A stretch of DNA of 64,000 nt, taken from NCBI RefSeq assembly GCF_902362185.1, contig NC_044504.1, positions 27,875,841 to 27,939,840 on the forward strand, in the 5' to 3' direction. Both the position numbers and the translations under genes were made by a program. Below are positions 31,501 to 43,387 of this stretch, one piece after another. Numbering within the stretch: the first letter of the stretch is position 1; each line of letters starts with the position of its first letter. Under the pieces are notes generated by a model that did not search any database, was not told the DNA's origin, and saw only the letters and a program-made list of their open reading frames with translations. Source of the stretch: Chanos chanos (lineage: Eukaryota; Chordata; Actinopteri; Gonorynchiformes; Chanidae).

Positions 31501-33962
31501 CTTTAGGAAATGGCTCTGCATGACTCTGCCAAAGGGGTCGTCTGGACGGACCTGTTCATACATCACAAACATGGACTGGGGGAAGAGCCGGGCAGCCCAA
31601 GATATCACAGCATCAGACCTGGAGTACAGCAGAGACTGTCATTGTCTAGTGACACTGAGAAAATACATGGGAAAGATTGAGCAAACTGATAGGTCCTCAG
31701 GGCTACAATTAAAGCTTGCTAAATTCTGCTCATACATGCTCAGCATGTAGTTCTATGACAGACACATGCACAGACACCAGTTTTCCACTTTTCTCTGACA
31801 CACATCTGCTCTATCCCTTTCTCTTTCAGATTACAGTTTGACTACAAACTAAACAGATACCCTGCACAACAAAAGTTATAACTGACAACTGTCAGTATGT
31901 ACCGTGTTTTGTCTCGTCAAAGGTTTGTCAGGGCTGAAAAGTGAATGAATGTTCTTGCCATGTTATGCATCTTATCTGAACATGAACACACACACACACA
32001 TACACACACACATCCGTGAGAAGTTGTTGTGTAAACTGTATCGTGGTTCTACTGGCTTTAGTTTCTCCATTCCGCATTATCTTAGAAGCTCTTACATTAA
32101 GAATGGGTATGTATTAATTCATTGTCTTGACTTTGACTCCACAGTAAGGCTCCATCTCTCTTTCACACACATACACCACACTCACCATTTTGTTTCCATG
32201 TAGGTGAGCACTACTTCCGACAGTATGAGTGTGGGGCTATCCCACTGCAGTCCTGCAGCAGTCAAAACCTTCTCCGCTTCTCTTTCCTGTCTTAAATCCA
32301 CACCCAGCAGGCTGTACTGACTACTGTGCACGTACACAGGGCCTAAACAAACACACAGAAGACACAGGAGTATGGATAAAAGGTCTGAAAAAGCCTCACT
32401 GAACATTTAGGATGTCACACAAACTTCATCACTGACATGACTCCCAGACTACTAGCTATTGTTGTGCCACCTCATAATCTAATCCAAAATAAAACTAAAA
32501 AAAAAAGTCTGCATATGGCAGCTGAAAGAGCAGAAATGTGATGTTCCAGTTAGTTGCAAGTTCGTGTGCTTTCAGCGCATCATCATAATCTCACAAAGGC
32601 ATAACTTCAACAAGGGAACTGCCGTCACGATCAGCGCGTTCCAATTCCTTCTCTAAACGGTGTTTACATGAATGAAATATGGCCGTAGTCAAAGGAGCAG
32701 ATAATAAAATCTCCTTTGGTCATTGAGCTGACCTGTCTGTTCACCTGCGGGAAACTCCCAGTCTGGAAGTGCGTCTTTCAGAGCAGTGTTGCCTCTGATA
32801 AGGGCTGCTTTACGTTGAGCCACGTCAGGAAAGTCAACCTCAAATACCACCATGCCCTCCAGAGGCCCCTCCGAATGTAGGCGGAAATAAAGAGAGTCAA
32901 ACCCTGCTCCCAGTGACAGAATCTAGAGAGAGAGAGAGAGAGAATGAGAATGAATTTAATTTGGAGGGAGAAATCCTCCCTTACAAGGAGGCAAAAACAG
33001 GTTTGCTTTGAACTTGTACAAATTACATTTGTACAAATGAAATGTAATTTATCTTACCTGCCTCCTGATACAACTCTTTGTATTGACGAGAAACTGTTTA
33101 ACACAGTGATCCACAGCCTTCCAGCGGACATAATAACCTCTGAGGAAAAACACACATGCACAAAATTTACAGCACCTGCAATTTCTATATTTGGCACAGC
33201 TGAAATGTAGAACACTTCCATAACATTTAGACTTAGATTACTCTGATTGTCGTTTCGGCATATGCATGTCTCATACGTACGAGGGAACAAGATTGTGTTT
33301 CAGAAGGACCAAAGTGCCACATAAAATACACAACACACAATAAATGTTAAAGAAAGCACTGTAGGACTGTACAACATACAATGTACAATATACAAATACC
33401 CTGCACAATATACAAAAACCCTGTACATACACATTGTACAACAAATGCTATTATACACATTAAACATTATTTTCGGTTTTATTTTTTGTCTCTTTACCTG
33501 TTAATTAAAGGCGCCCTCCGTGTCACCTTGCACACAAAATGCTTGAGGAAATCATCTTTGAAGTAGCCTTGGGCAGCAGCCGAGACTTTACTGACCACAC
33601 TACTGTCATTGGTCCCCTGCACCTGTGACTCACAGACAGAATCAAGTTTGGAATATGGAAAAGATATTAGGTCTTATTTTCAAAATGCACAGTCATATAT
33701 CTGTGCTACTAGTTGATGTGATTCTTTACATATCCCGTTATGGTCACATGGTTCAGATGTCATGTCTCTCTAGAGTATCCGAAGCATTAACTTTACGTTG
33801 GTATTGGTGGGGTAGTGAAACTGTTATCGGGAAAATAAATGAACGGTTTTGTGAAACGAACAGGCAAACAGGGTTTGGTTTTTTCCTCCTGTCAGTAATA
33901 TTTGTAAAACTCACCGCTGTATCCTTCCCCTGCTTTTTCTTATTTCTGTTAACTGGTGACAT
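28598..33962 (-). CDS. lcmt2: tRNA wybutosine-synthesizing protein 4 (leucine carboxyl methyltransferase 2)
   Basis: Catalyses the last steps of wybutosine formation at position 37 of tRNA-Phe, namely methylation and methoxycarbonylation of the side chain (known for TYW4). Fourteen exons: 33915–33962, 33498–33622, 33058–33139, 32745–32922, 32186–32342, 31429–31618, 30950–31057, 30705–30792, 30222–30455, 29733–29960, 29470–29567, 29170–29357, 28911–29046, 28598–28759. They give 673 aa (human 686). The N-terminal SAM methyltransferase half contains APLINRGYYVRW, the SAM-binding [35 protein letters not shown] and [12 protein letters not shown]. The C-terminal half is a Kelch propeller with [35 protein letters not shown] and [17 protein letters not shown]. 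The intron after exon 10 uses a GC donor. Human LCMT2 is, from memory, a single-exon gene. Confidence 0.95.
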
Positions 33963-36900
33963 GATCAGTGCGCCAAAGTGACTACTTTCATGCTCTTACT
34001 TGGTGCTCATATTGATACCCAAACAGTATTTCACTGAATCACATTTCCATATCTTTAAAACGCATGGCAAGCTCTTCCACGCTTTTGGGCACAGCCGATT
34101 TTCGCCACAGTTGCACTACAGCGCCCACAACTGTTTTGGAGTAACTAAGGTAAAAACCAGAAGAGGATTTTTGCGTCATTTTGATAGGAAATGAATGAAT
34201 CTTTATCTCAGTATCTGCTGGACCGTTCCGAGTTGAACGTTAGTATCTTGTACAGAATTCCTCTTCTAAAACTTTACTTTAAATCTACATTAATTTAAAT
34301 AAATTAACTGTCAACAGTAATGCAGCTGTTATCATGAAATCATGAATACGTATGTATAAATGCTGAATATTGCGCAAGATGCATGATTTCCATAAAATAA
34401 GATGTGTTACTGACGATTTCTTTGGAGACGCTTAAACATAATTTACGTCAGACAGTGCAAGAAGGCCTTGATGTGGGCTCTGGAGTTACAATGTTCTTTT
34501 GGAGAAAGATATGTAAATAAGTTATGTTGCTCTCGTCTGCTCTTCTCCTTCATGAATTCTCCCCTTAAGTATTTTATGGTGTGCATATTTCAGAAGCTCA
34601 TTAAGTGAAGGAATACTGAATGTGTCTAATCTATTTCCTTGTTAATGGTGTCTAAGTTTATGTATTTTATATATATTTGGCTACAATTATTTATATTAGG
34701 CTAATATGTCTCCTGTTCTATGTGTACAAACCTCCCACAAATCGTATGGTTATAACTATTTAGTGAGCCGTGCAGTACTACAGATGCTATTCTTATTAGG
34801 CCTATTACATGGCAAAACATATCGTTGAATTCATTCTACCTGTTTTAACTCCTAACTGTCCAACCAAGACAAAGGAGGCAAGTTTTGAGAATCTTTCAGT
34901 GACTCGCTGTTTTAGAGCAACGAGACACCGTTATAAAGGGGAAAATACTGTAATCAAAATTAGAAACTTGTTGTGGTGTAAATTAACACTAAAACTGGGA
35001 TATTCAGTAATAATTCTGTGCATTCAGCCGAAGCGGTTTAACCCTCAGCAATCGTCGAACACGCTTGATAGGCTAGCCATAAAACTATTACTCCCTTGAG
35101 ATTATCTGTAGGTGGTCTCGTTCTGTATTAATCCAACTTCGTGATATTGCGCTTGCGCGGTTTTGCAGGAAGTGCTAGTGCAGTAACCAGCTGATCGACC
35201 ATCAACAACAGGACCAAAAAGCAGCGACCTACGACCAAGGCGGAACTTAATACAGGTAAATCTCGCAACACTTTTTGTGGCATTGTGTTATTTTGTTGAA
35301 AGGCCATCCAAATAGTTGCAAATGGGATGCTCATTTGAATCACGACAGCCGCTTTTGTGGAATCGTCCAAGAGCACGAGAGCGGGGACTGGTGTTGTCCG
35401 AGCGGAGTCCATGCTGCGCCGAGACGCAACAGAATAATACCCTGCCCTACCTGCATTACAGTTAGGCCCATACAATCGGTCAATACTTGAAAGCGAAACT
35501 GGTGACAGTACCCATTCGTAACTTAAATGGATCAGAGGGGAATGCAGACCTTTTGTTATTGACTGAGACATCATTGTATGCGACATCAAAATTCCAGTCT
35601 TGAACTGACAAGTGTGGAACGGAAGCGACGAATATATATTTTGCTGTAACGTGCGGACGCCAGAGTTGACACACATTTGGGTTTTGGTAAAGAATTCACG
35701 TGTATTGCGTTATATTCAGTTTCCGTTTATTTCAGATGTCGGGCTGAAAATCGGGGCACCGCCATCTCTCGACCGACTCTGACCTATGAACCGCAAATAG
35801 TTATAAATATTTGCTGCACCACCGAATGCAAGGAAGTAGGAAAATTGTTAACGTGGACGTGACAAAGTTCCCTGTCCTTGCGGTCTTTGCTTGAGGTAAT
35901 TCATATTGTTGGACGAAATTGTCGCGGTTGTGTGTTCGTTGAAAATTCATCCGCTAAGAGACCAGGTGCTGAAATGCTGACTGGAGTCCAGTCTCTTTGT
36001 GGAATGTGACATACTGTGCACGTTCACCCCGGAGTCTGGCCTGCTTTAAACCAGCATGTTACAACAAATAAACAACAGACGGAAGTATATGTACATTTAT
36101 GATAAATAAAAGATGGGTGATTGGGGCGTGATCTAGTCCAGAAATAAAAGATGGAAAGCTGTCCACATGTATCTGGTGGCAGGTGTTCTGGTCTGGTGGA
36201 TTGCTGTCATGAGAGTTCTTTATAGGTCAAATCAACACCAGATGCTGTTGTGTCTTCTGGCATTTTTACTTACTTTTTTTCCCTGATGGCTTTGATGAAG
36301 TTGACTCTGTGTGCGTCTTTTCTCAAACATTGTCACAGATCCCAATCAGTGTGCACACATATGCTGATTTGTGAAGTTCGCTGAAAAATGAGGTAGCAGG
36401 AAGGTGTTGAGTAATAATACCATCTCTTTGTGTAAGCTTCTCCCGTAGAATATGATGGGATTCTGTGTAGGTTTTCTTTTCTGATTTAAAGTGATCTGTG
36501 CTTGAAACAAATATTTTCATCTTTAATCTTGTACAGTTGTTGCCTAAAAGGTACTTTGATGTAGTTGTGTTAGTGTAGACTGAAACGAAGATCAAAGTCA
36601 TTTAGAGGAAGCTGTCAGGAAACTAGTTTTTGCCTCAAAGCAGTGATTCTCAGTTTAACTGTTTTTAGTTGCATGTGTGGACAGAAGTAAGTCACATGGA
36701 TAGAAAATATGAAATGTGTGCAGAAACATCAGTCATTTTATCTCTCTCACACACACATACACGCATACACATGTGAAAAGAATGGGAACACAGTCAGTCT
36801 TTGGCAAGTAAATGACGCAGACACTTTCTGCTCCCAGTGTGGAATTGTGAATGGCTGATACAATGTAATTGGTGTTTATTGCACTAGTGGAGCTAGTTTT

Positions 36901-37506
36901 GTTTAAACACACAGACCATGACACAAGGGACTGGTTTAGTCAGATTGGAGTCTGTACCTTGCTGAAATGCAATAAAATAATACCTGACTGCTTTACAGTT
37001 GGACCTGTGTAATTTAACAGGATCATGTCCCCTATGAACTAGTGACCTTAAAATGATTGGTAGGGGATGCAAACTTAATACTTATTATCAGAGGCTTTGA
37101 TGCATTAATAGTGACAGTGCCACTTTCATGCTTCTACAACTAAATTCCAAAGTTCCAGGTTGGAGTTTGTGAAACAGAAGCAGCTCTTATACATTTTGCT
37201 ATTATTTATGGACACTTGATCTGTTATTGTTTGAGTTTTGGTTTACAGTTAAACTATGCGGTTGACTTTTTGGTTTTCGTAATTTCCTGACAGCTTCCTC
37301 TAACGTAGACTCCAGCCTATGAATTGTATGTGTCTATTGATTTGTTTTCTGTGATTTAGGTCACATACTTTCTTTAGGACCGCCTGAGAGTGATAAACCA
37401 AACATCAGACTGAGAGAGAGAGAAAGAGAGAGAGAAGGAGGGAATTCACTACCTGAGTTCCTGCACTCATAAAGCCCCATTAGGAGGCCCCTCCACCCTC
37501 TCCATC
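33963..37506. other. lcmt2–rab5b divergent intergenic region and rab5b 5' UTR/intron
   Basis: No coding homology seen. A GC-rich patch at about 35,140–35,260 includes an NRF1-like GCGCTTGCGCG and precedes a good donor, so it probably holds the rab5b promoter and untranslated first exon. A (GA)-rich stretch lies at about 37,411–37,437 just ahead of the first coding exon. A short repeat-rich AC/AT patch lies at 33,370–33,450 within lcmt2. Confidence 0.55.
35150..35255 (+). other. Putative untranslated first exon of rab5b
   Basis: The patch ends in ATACAG|GTAAAT, a good 5' splice site at 35,256. It is preceded by a CpG-containing, NRF1-like sequence, as expected for a housekeeping transcription start. 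Matching acceptors occur upstream of the coding exon (CTTTAG near 37,377). The 5' boundary is approximate and the assignment to rab5b is inferred from orientation and spacing. Confidence 0.35.
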
Positions 37507-40497
37507 ATGACAACCCGTGGTAGTGGCAGGCCCAATGGGACCCTGCCACAGACCAAGATCTGCCAGTTCAAACTGGTGCTCTTAGGAGACATGGCTGTAG
37601 GCAAGTCCAGCCTAGTGCTACGTTTTGTTAAGGGCCAGTTTGATGAGTTCCAGGAGACAACCATTGGAGGTAAGGAGGCTGGGAAGAAGGTAAAGATGGT
37701 GACACTGCAAACTTATAAATAGTTCATACACTGAATGAACACATATTTAATTTGGGTCTTATGATATATCTAAATCTATATATGACATTAGGAGCTTCAG
37801 AGTTAATGTGTTAACTTCTGTGATGAATAAAATACATAAAAATGTTATTTTTTAAAAAATATTGTTAACTCCGCATGTCAGCACACATGTCAGTATATCA
37901 GTATTATTAATAAAATGGAAATGGAGCCTCAGACAGTCCCAGTAGGTGACAGTACAGTGGTCTATGCTTTTATTTTAAAAGGTTGTAGCTTAATGTAATT
38001 TTATTTTCATAGAACGTAGTTTTGTTGAGTGCTTAGTTTGTAATGTGACACATCAGCTTGTGTTGATACAACAGTGGGGAAAGACATATTTTTAAATGGA
38101 AAGCTTTACCAAGCTCTAGTGGAATTTGCAAGCAAAACATTTGGGTGGTGATGCAAGCAAGACAAAACAACAAGAGAGCACAACTAGCTACCTTTGTAGA
38201 GCATGGACTTTGGAGGCCAGTGAACAACGGTGAAACAACAGGGAACAGTGGAAAAAACAACAAATGGGTTTTTTTAGCTAAAATTTGAAGTAGTGTTTAT
38301 TAAATGTGAGCATTTCACATTCAGGCTAAATTTGACCATATTCCTAATACTGACAGACAGAATTTACTGTCAACGTTTCATATGATGTTTTACTCACATC
38401 CTGCCATGTGCACTATTATACTAAGGTTATACTGAGGTTGATGATTCGAATAGGTCACATGAAAAACAGAGGAACTTGGTACGCAGTCACACAGTTAGTG
38501 GGAGTAGTGGATTCTGTAATAACGCAGGCTTCTCCTGTCAATCTTTCCCACCCTATGTCAGCTGCCTTCTTGGCACAGAGTGTTTGTTTGGATGACACAA
38601 CGGTGAAGTTTGAGATCTGGGACACGGCAGGTCAGGAACGGTACCACAGCCTGGCCCCCATGTACTACCGTGGCGCTCAAGCTGCCATTGTGGTGTTTGA
38701 CATCACTAAGCCGGTAAGTTGCCCATGGTGCAGTCATATAATGATGCTAACATAAAACTCAGACTGTCGATTTGTTACGCGAGGACGTCTCCCATTCACA
38801 ATCGTACCCCAAGCTCTGCGTCATTCTTTTCTGTTTTCACCACGTTGTACCCATAACTGTCTGCAAATAGTTTTATCTCAAGAGGTCAAAAAACTGGGGT
38901 TGTCTTTCCCATTCTCACTTTTTTTTCCCCTATGGATCATCTGTTTTTAGGAGACATTTGAGCGGGCAAAAGCGTGGGTGAAGGAGCTGCAGAGACAGGC
39001 GAGTCCCAACATTGTTATTGCTTTGGCGGGGAACAAGGCTGACCTTGCAGACAAGCGACTGGTGGAATATGAGGTTTGTGCAGCCCAAAACGTCTTGTAT
39101 CAAACATTTGGCAAGTTTTGGTCTTTTTTTTGTTGTTGTGATAAGTTTATTTGAATTTAGGTTGGCTGGACATGATGTTGATCATCTTGGTTAGCTAGCT
39201 TTTTTCCCCTCCATTCCTGTTAGCTTGGCTATAGTGGCACATAATTTGAATTCCACTTTCATTTTGCAGGTTATTGCAGGATTTATTACATGCCTGAGTT
39301 TTGACTTTAACTTTTTTTTCTCTGTTCCAGGAGGCCCAGACTTATGCAGAAGACACAGGATTACTCTTTATGGAAACCTCTGCAAAGACTGCTATGAATG
39401 TGAACGAGCTGTTCCTGGCCATTGGTGAGCTTAGCGTACTCCTTCATACTTCTGTATGTATCAGTACAGTCATGCGTCACCTAATGACGGGGATACGCTC
39501 TGAGAAAAACGTCGATAGCCGATTTCGTCCTTGTGCGAACATCATAGAGTGTACTTACACAAACCTAGATGGTATAGCCTACTACACACATAGGCTATAT
39601 ATGATATATCCTATTGCTCCAAGGCTACAAACCTAAACTTTTTTTTTGTAAGTAGAAAGAGTACACTCTAGAATAACAATAAAAAAGTACAGTATAGTAA
39701 ATGCATAAACCAGTAACGTAGTTGTTTATTATCAAGTATTATGTACTGTACATAATAGTATGTGCTGTACTTTTATACGACTGGCAGGACTGTAGGTTTC
39801 TTTACACCAGCATCATCACAAACATGTGATTAATACATTACGACGTCACTAAGCGATAGGAATTTTTCAGCTCTGTTACAGTGTTATTGGACCACCGTTG
39901 TACATGCAGTCCGTCATTGTCCGAAGCGTCGTTATGGGGCACGTGACTGTGCCACAATACATACCGATGTCACTCAGTTAGAACTGCAGTGAGAGTCAAA
40001 CACAAACTCTGTTAAGCTAGCTAAACTGCTAAGCTAGCTTTACATAGCCTTTTTGGCTGACGGTAAATTTCACTATGTGTGTGTAAATGTGTGACACTTC
40101 AGGGGAAAATATTATTAAATTGTAGCATTTGTTCCACTAAGTTGTTTACAAACCAAACTGGAAAAAAGCAGAGCTGACTCGATTTTTAAAGCTGTTGTAT
40201 CCTGGAAATCCCTGCAGGGTGCTATTATTGTGGTGTTTCTTCCATTAACCCGCTGTGCTTACACAGAAAATGAGTTAATTATATAACGAGGTCGGAGATC
40301 TGTTTTGCTCCATCATCATCTCAAGGTTTCTGGTCAAGTCAATATTGATGAACTATTTTACTCGATTTTTGACCTCGTCAACAGCAAAAAAGATGCCAAA
40401 AACAGACACGCAAAACCCTACGCATGCCGCCAGACACAGGGGAGTGAATCTCCAGGATCCTGATGCCCAGTCCACCCGAAGCTGCTGTGGGAACTAA
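37507..40497 (+). CDS. rab5b: Rab5-type small GTPase, RAB5B-like
   Basis: GTPase of early endosomes that recruits effectors for tethering, fusion and PI3P signalling. Coding exons: 37507–37669, 38562–38713, 38951–39073, 39331–39424, 40385–40497, closing to 214 aa (human Rab5 proteins 215–216). G-box motifs: P-loop GDMAVGKS, switch I TTIGAAF, WDTAGQE, GNKAD and ETSAK. The C-terminus is CCGN, a double-cysteine geranylgeranylation signal. The [11 protein letters not shown] start, [15 protein letters not shown] and NELFLAI follow RAB5B and not RAB5A or RAB5C. Oddities: the P-loop Glu-Ser of Rab5 is Asp-Met here, and the residue two before the FQE of switch I is Asp where Rab5 has His. Intron 4 holds a Tigger-like transposon copy. 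A possible untranslated exon lies near 35,150–35,255. A divergent teleost-specific duplicate is possible. Confidence 0.93.
39467..39949. mobile_element. Tigger-like (TcMar) nonautonomous DNA transposon in rab5b intron 4
   Basis: Terminal inverted repeats of about 22 bp: left end CAGTCATGCGTCACC..., right end on the opposite strand CAGTCACGTGCCCC..., agreeing at most positions. A TA dinucleotide flanks the left end, the mariner/Tigger target site; the right flank is TG, one change from TA. At 483 bp it is too short for a transposase, and none is seen. Internal segments (such as GAACATCATAGAGTGTACTT and CTATTGCTCCAAGGCTACAA) match, as far as I remember, a mammalian Tigger-group MITE almost word for word over long stretches. 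The exact subfamily name is uncertain. Confidence 0.8.
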
Positions 40498-41894
40498 GCA
40501 ACTCTACACCAACCTTCGTGGCTTGAGAGACCACCATCTTCCAACCCCCAGATCCACCCCAACCTCCACCCTTTCACCACCTCAGACAGACATCTAATCC
40601 AAGGAAAAGGGAAAGGATAGGGAAGTATTTTTTAGTCACTTACTAATGTGATTTTTTTTTAAAGGGAGATGTCTGACATGGATTGATGGATGAAAGCCTG
40701 TGGGTTTCAGACTCGGTATAATACTCAGCACCATTAGTGGATGTTTTGTGATATCAACTGGTTAAAAGATCATTTCAGTCGCTATTCTTTCTGATTATGC
40801 AAGCACAGTAGAGTCAACCGTCAGAAGCAGTCAGGGGAAGAAACACAAGATAGGGAGTACAATGCATTTAAATGTCGAAGGAACAAATGAAGGGACACAG
40901 TTGGTTCTCTTCCCTTCCAGTCTTCCCTGCCTTCCTTGATCCTCCCAGGGATTAAGGAATCCCCAGTACCCTCCCACCTTCCCATGTGATTGCTCTGAGG
41001 TCTGAAAGCCCTTTGGCCAGTTTTGTATCCTTACCTTTTATTTTACCCTCCACTCTCACATTTATACTGGAATGAACTCAACACCTAGGTCCCTGATTAG
41101 CTACGCAATAGACAACCAACCCAGTATGTCAACCACAAGGAGGTCTTGATGTCCCAGTAGGAAGATCCAGAATGTTCAGTATGATGGTGACAGCAATCAG
41201 AAGCTTACTCCCATCCCATCAGCTATTTTGCTATAACCATCCACTCTGTCTCTGGCCATTTGTCCCCTCAGTGCCAGCCACATGTCTTCCCACCACACCC
41301 CTCCTTCATTCCACTCTCCCCGTCTCACCAAAATATGTCCACACTGTAACCAGAGAACAGTATTCACTCATTGGAAATCATCCTGCTGTTCAGTGCTTTC
41401 AGTGCTTACTGTTCTGGTCCAATCACTGTAAATTGCATTTTGAGAAACAATTGGTCAGCTGTCTGCAATGTACTCGTGACGATAACATAGGTATTGTTTG
41501 GTAACCCTTCTACTTTAACATGATACAGGGTAACCATGAAATCTCTCTCCTAATTGTCTTTGGATGCAAGATCATATGGCACTGGTCCTGTTTTGTTTTG
41601 TATGTCTTAAAAGCCAAGAAAAATAGAGAAACAAGCACTCGCAATCTACTGCTTTTCATGTAGAATATAAAGGATCGGATGCTGTGCAATGCACTGTCGT
41701 GTAAAGCGGTGGTGAGGGAAATTTGCCCCTGTTTAAAAAAAAAAAAAAAAAAAGTTGCAAAGCCCCAAGAGGGTTTGGAAAAAAACAGAAGTGCCTACTC
41801 TCCGTTTTTTCCGTGTTCCTTGTTTTGGGCTTGCTTGAGGTGAGTTCAGTTAGGCAGACTGCCGAAAAAAAAAAAAAAGTAGCGTTTTGTGATG

Positions 41895-42075
41895 CTGGCC
41901 TGAGCCAGGAGTGGGTAGCCCTTCTGCTGTGGAACCACAGGGTTATGGCTACTTTTGCTCCTGGCCTTGTACGGCACACCTGACTCTGCCACGCGGATTT
42001 CAGACTCCTGATTGGCTGAATCAGGTGTGTTTGGGTAGGGTCGGGGCAAAAGCCATCAAACATTGCCGCTCTACG
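41895..42075. mobile_element. MITE-like repeat fragment in the rab5b 3' UTR region
   Basis: It contains CTGATTGGCTGAATCAGGTG and TGTTTGGGTAGGGTCGGGGC. I recall this wording from a very common teleost foldback/MITE family, in which a similar phrase leads into a second inverted end. Local dyads are visible (CACCTGA...TCAGGTG). Precise ends and family are not resolved. Confidence 0.4.
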
Positions 42076-42414
42076 GGAGGAGGCTAATCTACCCCTAGCC
42101 TGAACCATTACAGTAACATGTAATTCTCATTAGTTTAGCGTGGTAATAAGAGAGAGCTCCTTTGCCATGTCTTGTTTTATTGATGCTGTTTGTTGTTAAT
42201 TTGTGTGTTACAGTAAAAATGAAATTCTATTGATGACTTTTATTTAAATTGGTTTTATTTAGTAATTTAATGGGTTGCCAATACATTTTTGAGGTCATTT
42301 AAGGAATGAATAAGTGTGTCACTGATTAAATAATTTGTCATGTTTCTTGAAGTCAACCATGCTTGTGGGATGGTTTTAATCTCCCATCAGCACCTGTGTG
42401 AAATGGAAATGTTT

Positions 42415-42420
42415 AATAAA
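42415..42420 (+). terminator. Candidate rab5b poly(A) signal
   Basis: Canonical AATAAA on the plus strand, lying 46 bp from a minus-strand AATAAA (42,466–42,471) that could serve dbr1. Confidence 0.45.
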
Positions 42421-43387
42421 GCCGTGCTACTCCACTATGAAAGAAAACAAAGTTCTAACTGCTCTTTTATTTTTTCCTTTGTAACCTAAACCTTCATAAA
42501 ATTAGGATTTCCACATGAATTCTATGCACTATGTTAATAGAAGTCACTGATGCTAATTTGTAGAGCCCTGAAATGACCCTATGCACCAAGCAATGGTTAT
42601 AAAAAAAACGTGTTATTTGTGGTGATAATAAAATGAGTGATTGTGTTATATCACCACAGATTAATAGCTGTACCTCCTTTCTGCTACTATTTGCAGTTTA
42701 GGAAAAAGTCCATTGTTCACAGGTGTAAAATCTTTGTGTTGCAACCTGGATGTTGGTCAGATATGTCAGTGCCTTAAAGGCAACTGCATGAAAGCAAAAC
42801 AGACAGTACATACAGTAAAGAGTGGCTATGAGTGTAGTGTTCTTTAACAAAGGCCTATTCCACAGATGCACTGCAACAAAATTTTGTATTCCATCTTGGT
42901 GTCACATAAAAGAAACAACCCAAGACAGATAAGATATCTATAAAGAATCAAAAGTTTAGAGAGTCAAAAGTTTTGCCGAATCCTCTGTGTATTAAAAAGC
43001 AGTTACTCAAATGTCCAATTCAATTAAAAAATTCCATGACATTAACACTGTGATTTCTCTGTAAAAGAATGAATACATTTTACAAACAAAGAGAAATAAT
43101 ACAACTCATTCATTCATTAGAGTCTCCAACAACTCCAGGTAACCCTTTAAAAAAATTTCCATTAAAATGGGGAACCCCAGCTAGTGTGATATTTCATAAT
43201 TATATAGCTGTCCAATTTCCGAATCTTTCTGCATCAATTCCACAGATGTGTAAAAAAAAAATATTCTATATCCCTGTTGTCCATATAGAGTAAATATTAC
43301 GTTTGAGTGCTTGCGTGGGCGTCTAAAACAAATGATCATGTCCAACCATTTGGCAGCTCAAAGTACCAGTCTGACTTAGATCTCCCA

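Larger units (their letters stand above)
40498..43387. other. rab5b 3' UTR and convergent 3' region with dbr1
   Basis: A good rab5b poly(A) signal, AATAAA, is at 42,415–42,420; no strong one is seen nearer the stop, so a 3' UTR of about 1.9 kb is possible. On the minus strand an AATAAA is at 42,471–42,466, usable by dbr1. The region also holds poly-A runs (41,733–41,752 and 41,865–41,878) and a MITE-like fragment. No coding homology is seen. Confidence 0.5.

Noticed and set aside
35128-35676. 182-codon minus-strand open frame
   Set aside because: No recognisable domain; it is antisense to the probable rab5b promoter and first exon, and lacks any splice or homology support.
41656-42108. 150-codon minus-strand open frame
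   Set aside because: It spans poly-A runs and a MITE-like repeat, with no protein homology.
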